The notes under the pieces are model-generated. The model searched no databases. It saw only the letters and a list, made by a program, of their open reading frames with translations, and had not been told where the DNA came from. 34,477 nucleotides of DNA from HGM11525 sp036307445 (GTDB lineage: Bacteria; Bacillota; Clostridia; UBA1381): assembly GCA_036307445.1 (NCBI GenBank), contig JAXJXP010000044.1, positions 1 through 34,477 on the forward strand, in the 5' to 3' direction. Of this stretch, positions 31,746 to 34,477 are shown piece by piece (within the stretch, counting starts at the first letter, position 1; the number at the start of each line of letters is the position of its first letter). Made by a program: the position numbers and the translations under genes.

Positions 31746-33476
31746 TTAATCTCTGATTTGAATGTTAGCTTCCTTAAGCTGCTGTTCGGTTACAGTGCCC
31801 GGTGCGTCCATCATCAAATCCTGTGCATTTCCGTTTAATGGGAATGCGATAACATCTCTTATGGTATCCTCGCCGGCAATAAGCATAACCATTCTGTCAA
31901 CACCCGGTGCCATACCTGCGTGAGGGGGTGCACCAAATGAGAATGCTGTGTAAAGCGCTCCGAATTTAGCCTTTACATCTTCCTCACCGTAGCCTGCAAT
32001 CTCAAATGCCTTCTTCATAATTTCGGGGTTGTGGTTTCTGACCGCACCTGATGAAAGCTCTACACCGTTACATACGATATCATACTGGTATGCAAATATT
32101 TCGGTCGGGTCTTTGCTTAAAAGTGCATCCATACCGCCCTGAGGCATTGAGAATGGGTTATGTGTAAAGTCGATTTTGTTAGTTTCGGGATTAAGCTCAT
32201 ACATCGGGAAGTCAACAATAAAGCAGAACTCATATGAATCCTTGTTAATAATGTCAAGAGTTTCGCCGAGCCATGTCCTTATCTCGCCTGCAAAGCGGTT
32301 TACAACAGAAATCGCATCACAGATAAAGAATACAGTCTCACCGTCCTTTATTCCGCAAAGCTCTGTAAGCTCTGTCTTCTTTTCGGGTGTTAAGAATTTT
32401 GCAATCGGACCTTTGTACTCGTCGCCTGCAAGGGTCAAATATCCAAGACCTTTCATTCCGATGCTCATAGCAAATTTCAAAGACTCCTCAAAGAACTTCT
32501 TTGACTGTCCCTGACAGTTTGCAACAATACCGCGTACAGGCTTGCCCTTAAAGAGCGGGAAGTCAACACCCGCAAAGAAGTCAGTTAAATCCTCGATAAT
32601 AAGCGGGTTTCTGAGGTCAGGCTTATCTGTACCGTATTTAATCATACTGTCTGCGAATGTAATTCTCTTAAACGGCGGCTCAGATACGCTCTTACCTGTA
32701 AACTCCTTGAATGTGCTGTAAACAACCTTTTCAGCAACATCAAAAACATCCTCCTGAGTAGCAAAAGCCATCTCGAAGTCAAGCTGATAGAACTCACCGG
32801 GTGAACGATCCTGTCTTGCATCCTCGTCTCTGAAGCAGGGTGCAATCTGAAAATACTTGTCAAAGCCCGAAGCCATCAAAAGCTGCTTAAACTGCTGCGG
32901 TGCCTGTGGAAGTGCATAGAATTTACCCTTATGCTTTCTACTGGGGACTAAGTAATCTCTTGCACCCTCAGGTGATGATGCAGTAAGGATAGGTGTCTGG
33001 ATTTCCATAAATCCAAGACTCTCCATCTGCTTTCTAAGATAACTTATTATCTTTGAACGAAGCACAATATTGCTATGAATTGCAGGGTTTCTAAGGTCTA
33101 AATAACGGTATTTTAGTCTTACGTCCTCTCTTGTATTGGTTGAGTTTGAAATCTCAAACGGAAGAGAGTTAAGACAAGGTCCTAACACCTCAAGCTCTGA
33201 AACACGTACCTCTACGCTACCCGTTTCAAGCTTTGCATTGACAGTTTCTGCATCTCTTTTGGTAACTGTTCCCTTTACCTTGATAACAGTTTCCTTTGCT
33301 ATACCCGAAATCATAGAATCGTCCGAAAGGACAACCTGGGTAATTCCGTAATGATCGCGAAGGTCTACGAAAATAACTCCGCCGTGGTCTCTTATAGTGT
33401 CAATCCATCCGCAAAGTGTAACCTCGCTGCCGATACTCTCTTCTCTTAGTTCGTTACAATTATGTGTTCTTAGCAT
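31746..33476 (-). CDS. aspS: Aspartyl-tRNA synthetase, bacterial type
   Basis: A 576-aa class II synthetase with N-terminal OB anticodon domain (GWIDTIRDHGGVIFVDLRDHYG), motif 2 (CFRDEDARQDRSPGEFYQLDFEM), the bacterial GAD insertion and motif 3 (GMAPGVDRMVMLIAGEDTIRDVIAFP). The His in RDHGG matches the non-discriminating form described in Pseudomonas (His31), which also charges tRNA-Asn with Asp. The gatCAB genes directly downstream fit that, as Asp-tRNA-Asn must then be amidated. Expression is probably controlled by the T-box leader upstream. Confidence 0.96.
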   Translation of the reverse strand: MLRTHNCNELREESIGSEVTLCGWIDTIRDHGGVIFVDLRDHYGITQVVLSDDSMISGIAKETVIKVKGTVTKRDAETVNAKLETGSVEVRVSELEVLGPCLNSLPFEISNSTNTREDVRLKYRYLDLRNPAIHSNIVLRSKIISYLRKQMESLGFMEIQTPILTASSPEGARDYLVPSRKHKGKFYALPQAPQQFKQLLMASGFDKYFQIAPCFRDEDARQDRSPGEFYQLDFEMAFATQEDVFDVAEKVVYSTFKEFTGKSVSEPPFKRITFADSMIKYGTDKPDLRNPLIIEDLTDFFAGVDFPLFKGKPVRGIVANCQGQSKKFFEESLKFAMSIGMKGLGYLTLAGDEYKGPIAKFLTPEKKTELTELCGIKDGETVFFICDAISVVNRFAGEIRTWLGETLDIINKDSYEFCFIVDFPMYELNPETNKIDFTHNPFSMPQGGMDALLSKDPTEIFAYQYDIVCNGVELSSGAVRNHNPEIMKKAFEIAGYGEEDVKAKFGALYTAFSFGAPPHAGMAPGVDRMVMLIAGEDTIRDVIAFPLNGNAQDLMMDAPGTVTEQQLKEANIQIRD

Positions 33477-33480
33477 AGTT

Positions 33481-33750
33481 TTTACCTCCTATAAATAAAA
33501 ATCGCTATCCTTTGCCCCCACTAAAATGGGACGAAAGATAGCTTCCGCGGTACCACCCAAATTGATTGTTTCCAATCCTCTCTTAACTGTCTTAACGCGA
33601 CACACGTGCGGTTCTAATAACATTTCTGCGTTCTTCCGCAAGCTCCGGAGCGTTTTTCTCTCAGGTCTTAATACCGCCATCACACCGTCAGCGGCTCTCT
33701 CTGATCAAGCTGTCCCAAGATACTCTTTCCATCACAGCCTTTTCTAATTT
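33481..33750 (-). promoter_or_regulatory. T-box leader of aspS-gatCAB (Asp specifier)
   Basis: The T-box sequence GGGTGGTACCGCGG is at 33545-33558. The terminator (GCTATC...GGATAGC stem, 33504-33542, then TTTTT) lies just before the aspS ribosome site. In Stem I, TCAG/CTGA and CCGC/GCGG frame a loop with AGAGAG on one side and GAC (33665-33667) on the other. GAC is an Asp codon, so uncharged tRNA-Asp should promote readthrough. The specifier position was read by eye and is less sure than the T-box itself. Confidence 0.9.
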
Positions 33751-33756
33751 GGAAAT

Positions 33757-33785
33757 ATTATATCATATATATTATATCTTGTCAA
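33757..33785 (-). promoter_or_regulatory. Perfect consensus promoter for aspS-gatCAB
   Basis: On the minus strand TTGACA (33780-33785), 17-bp spacer, TATAAT (33757-33762), predicting a start near 33750 at the 5' end of the T-box leader. Confidence 0.88.
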
Positions 33786-33814
33786 TAATCGTAATATTCA
33801 ATTTTTCAAAAAAA

Positions 33815-34144
33815 TTATAGCACACATTTTTTGCAAGGTGTATAATATTGTTCTTTTGCATACCGTATTGTTGTTTGTTTGGTATTCTTTCCTGCACACG
33901 TTCTTCTGTAATGGTATCTTATGCCGTGAGGGGCGATGTAGACCGTCTCTTCCTCTTCCCAATCTAAATCGTAAACTACTTCTTCTGTTTAAGAAACCGT
34001 ATACTCCGTCCAGTGAAGTCTTTCTGACAATTTATATACATAAAATGCTTCAGGTGCATCTTGATAACTCTTGGTATTATTCTCGTATGGAAATAAGCAA
34101 ACTGCCATCAAAACAAATGCTAAAATATAAATTACCTTTTTCAT
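33815..34144 (-). pseudogene. Small secreted Cys-motif protein, interrupted by an in-frame TAA
   Basis: From ATG at 34144 the frame codes a signal-peptide-like start (MKKVIYILAFVLMAVCLFPY) and runs 51 codons to TAA at 33989-33991. The same frame then continues for 57 codons to a second TAA at 33815. The second part holds VYIAPHGIRYHYRRTCAGKN and, later, AKEQYYTPCKKC. This matches a motif common in Firmicutes secreted proteins (VYxTxxGxxYH, then TC, then A...TPCxxC). No start codon opens the second part, so one nonsense change (perhaps CAA to TAA) splits the gene. Sequencing error or stop readthrough are alternatives. The ribosome site GGGATGG is modest. A structured leader with terminator precedes it. 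Confidence 0.65.
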
Positions 34145-34167
34145 AATCCATCCCTATTTCCGCAATT

Positions 34168-34280
34168 AAAAAAGTGCGCAACTCCTCATCGGAGAAACGC
34201 ACCGAAAAACGCAAACTCCGATTTGTTGCTACACAAATAATAAAAGAGGTTCTTAAACCACACTTTTGGGAATTTGCATT
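34168..34280 (-). promoter_or_regulatory. Second riboswitch-like leader with attenuator
   Basis: On the minus strand P1 is GCAAATTCC (34269-34277) with GGAGTTTGC (34211-34219). Inside it are AAAAG/CTTTT enclosing GGTT-TAAG-AACC, and ATTTGT-GTAGCA-ACAAAT. The terminator is GTGCG...CGCAC with inner CTCC/GGAG, then TTTTTT (34168-34202). ATCGGAG, which overlaps the P1 3' strand, is perfectly complementary to CTCCGAT inside the terminator, giving an exclusive antiterminator. It shares ACAAATCGGAGTT and GTTTTTCGGTG with the leader at 17191. No known class recognised. Confidence 0.62.
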
Positions 34281-34287
34281 TTTTCCT

Positions 34288-34317
34288 ATTCTAAAAGTGT
34301 GGCGTTAAAGTACACAA
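34288..34317 (-). promoter_or_regulatory. Candidate promoter of the second leader
   Basis: On the minus strand TTGTGT (34312-34317), 18-bp spacer, TAGAAT (34288-34293). The -10 is the same hexamer as in the 17179 promoter. It lies about 25 bp from the IS end. Confidence 0.5.
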
Positions 34318-34341
34318 AAAATACGGAGATCTCTAATGATA

Positions 34342-34361
34342 TGCACCCCAAAAGTTAGACA
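34342..34361 (+). repeat. Left terminal inverted repeat of an IS3-family element
   Basis: TGCACCCCAAAAGTTAGACA begins with TG as IS3-family ends do and matches the reverse complement of 95-114 at 17 of 20 positions. It is part of a larger imperfect palindrome ATATGCACC...GGTGCATAT reaching to about 34378. Confidence 0.75.
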
Positions 34362-34382
34362 CTTTTGGAGGTGCATATTTTT

Positions 34383-34477
34383 ATGAGCAAAAAAGGACAA
34401 AAACAAAGAAAGTACTCGCCAGAATTCAAAGCATCTGTTATAATGGATATGCGGGAACATCGATTATCGTATTGTGA
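34383..34477 (+). CDS. IS3-family transposase OrfA, N-terminal start (partial)
   Basis: ATG at 34383 opens a frame starting MSKKGQKQRKYSPEFKASVI that continues through the window edge (31 codons visible). KYSPEFKxxVI is the usual start of the HTH_28/HTH_Tnp_1 OrfA protein of IS3/IS150 elements, which is joined to OrfB by a programmed -1 frameshift. It has the same orientation as the OrfB fragment at 1-84. Confidence 0.85.
   Translation, partial: MSKKGQKQRKYSPEFKASVIMDMREHRLSYC

Noticed and set aside
33838..34146. A 102-codon plus-strand frame near the right edge
   Set aside because: No ribosome site, and it is antisense to the secreted-protein pseudogene, whose minus-strand motifs are clearly biological.
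1..34477. CRISPR arrays, rRNA genes, phage structural genes, defence systems
   Set aside because: No regularly spaced direct repeats, rRNA motifs or recognisable phage or defence proteins were seen on either strand.

Overview
The window looks like a chromosomal segment of a low-GC Gram-positive anaerobe of the class Clostridia. The evidence is the run of Firmicutes-type housekeeping genes (hprK, rapZ, whiA, murB, dnaE, pfkA, pyk), strong AGGAGG ribosome binding sites, near-consensus sigma-A promoters with 17-bp spacers, a T-box leader on aspS, and a trp RNA-binding attenuation protein (TRAP, mtrB). Species cannot be named from this sequence. Both edges cut through an IS3-family element: the 3' end of orfB on the left and the start of orfA on the right, with terminal repeats matching at 17 of 20 positions. 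The window may therefore be bounded by two copies of one IS.

Layout. 1-114 is the IS remnant. 142-13762 is a long minus-strand block read hprK, PHP phosphoesterase, murB, rapZ, whiA, polysaccharide deacetylase, dnaE, then (new promoter) mtrB, a small DUF2007-like protein, pfkA, pyk, a thioesterase and a 2-hydroxyacid dehydrogenase. It combines carbon-flux sensing, wall synthesis, replication and lower glycolysis. The usual yvcK between rapZ and whiA is absent. 13822-16797 is on the plus strand: rpmB, murA, a YycJ-like metallo-hydrolase and rlmH. 16812-17404 holds regulatory RNA: a probable type I toxin-antitoxin pair and a riboswitch-like leader before a 79-aa unknown protein. 17680-23390 carries metA (minus), a TepA/ClpP-like protease, aroC, an ECF sigma factor with a zinc-type anti-sigma factor, tRNA-Arg(CCG) and a degenerate galactokinase-like protein. 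23387-26841 has ychF, an insertion that appears to have split ychF from its old promoter, and an AraC regulator divergent from fucI (26959-28755). 28803-33785 is the aspS-gatC-gatA-gatB operon behind an Asp T-box. 33815-34317 is a small secreted-protein pseudogene behind a second riboswitch-like leader.

The most interesting material is non-coding or degenerate. (1) A compact locus at 16812-17124 encodes a 22-residue hydrophobic peptide whose Shine-Dalgarno is locked in a hairpin. It faces a convergent small RNA with a perfect consensus promoter and shares a bidirectional terminator with it, as in Fst/par or TxpA/RatA systems. (2) Two leaders, at 17191 (+) and 34280 (-), share a conserved module and each offers mutually exclusive terminator and antiterminator pairings. 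(3) The deacetylase can only begin at a non-canonical ATT codon. (4) GatA lacks the amidase Gly/Ser signature, TRAP lacks one RNA-contact residue, and a GHMP kinase has lost its ATP motifs. All functions are inferred by reading the sequence; no searches or folding programs were run.
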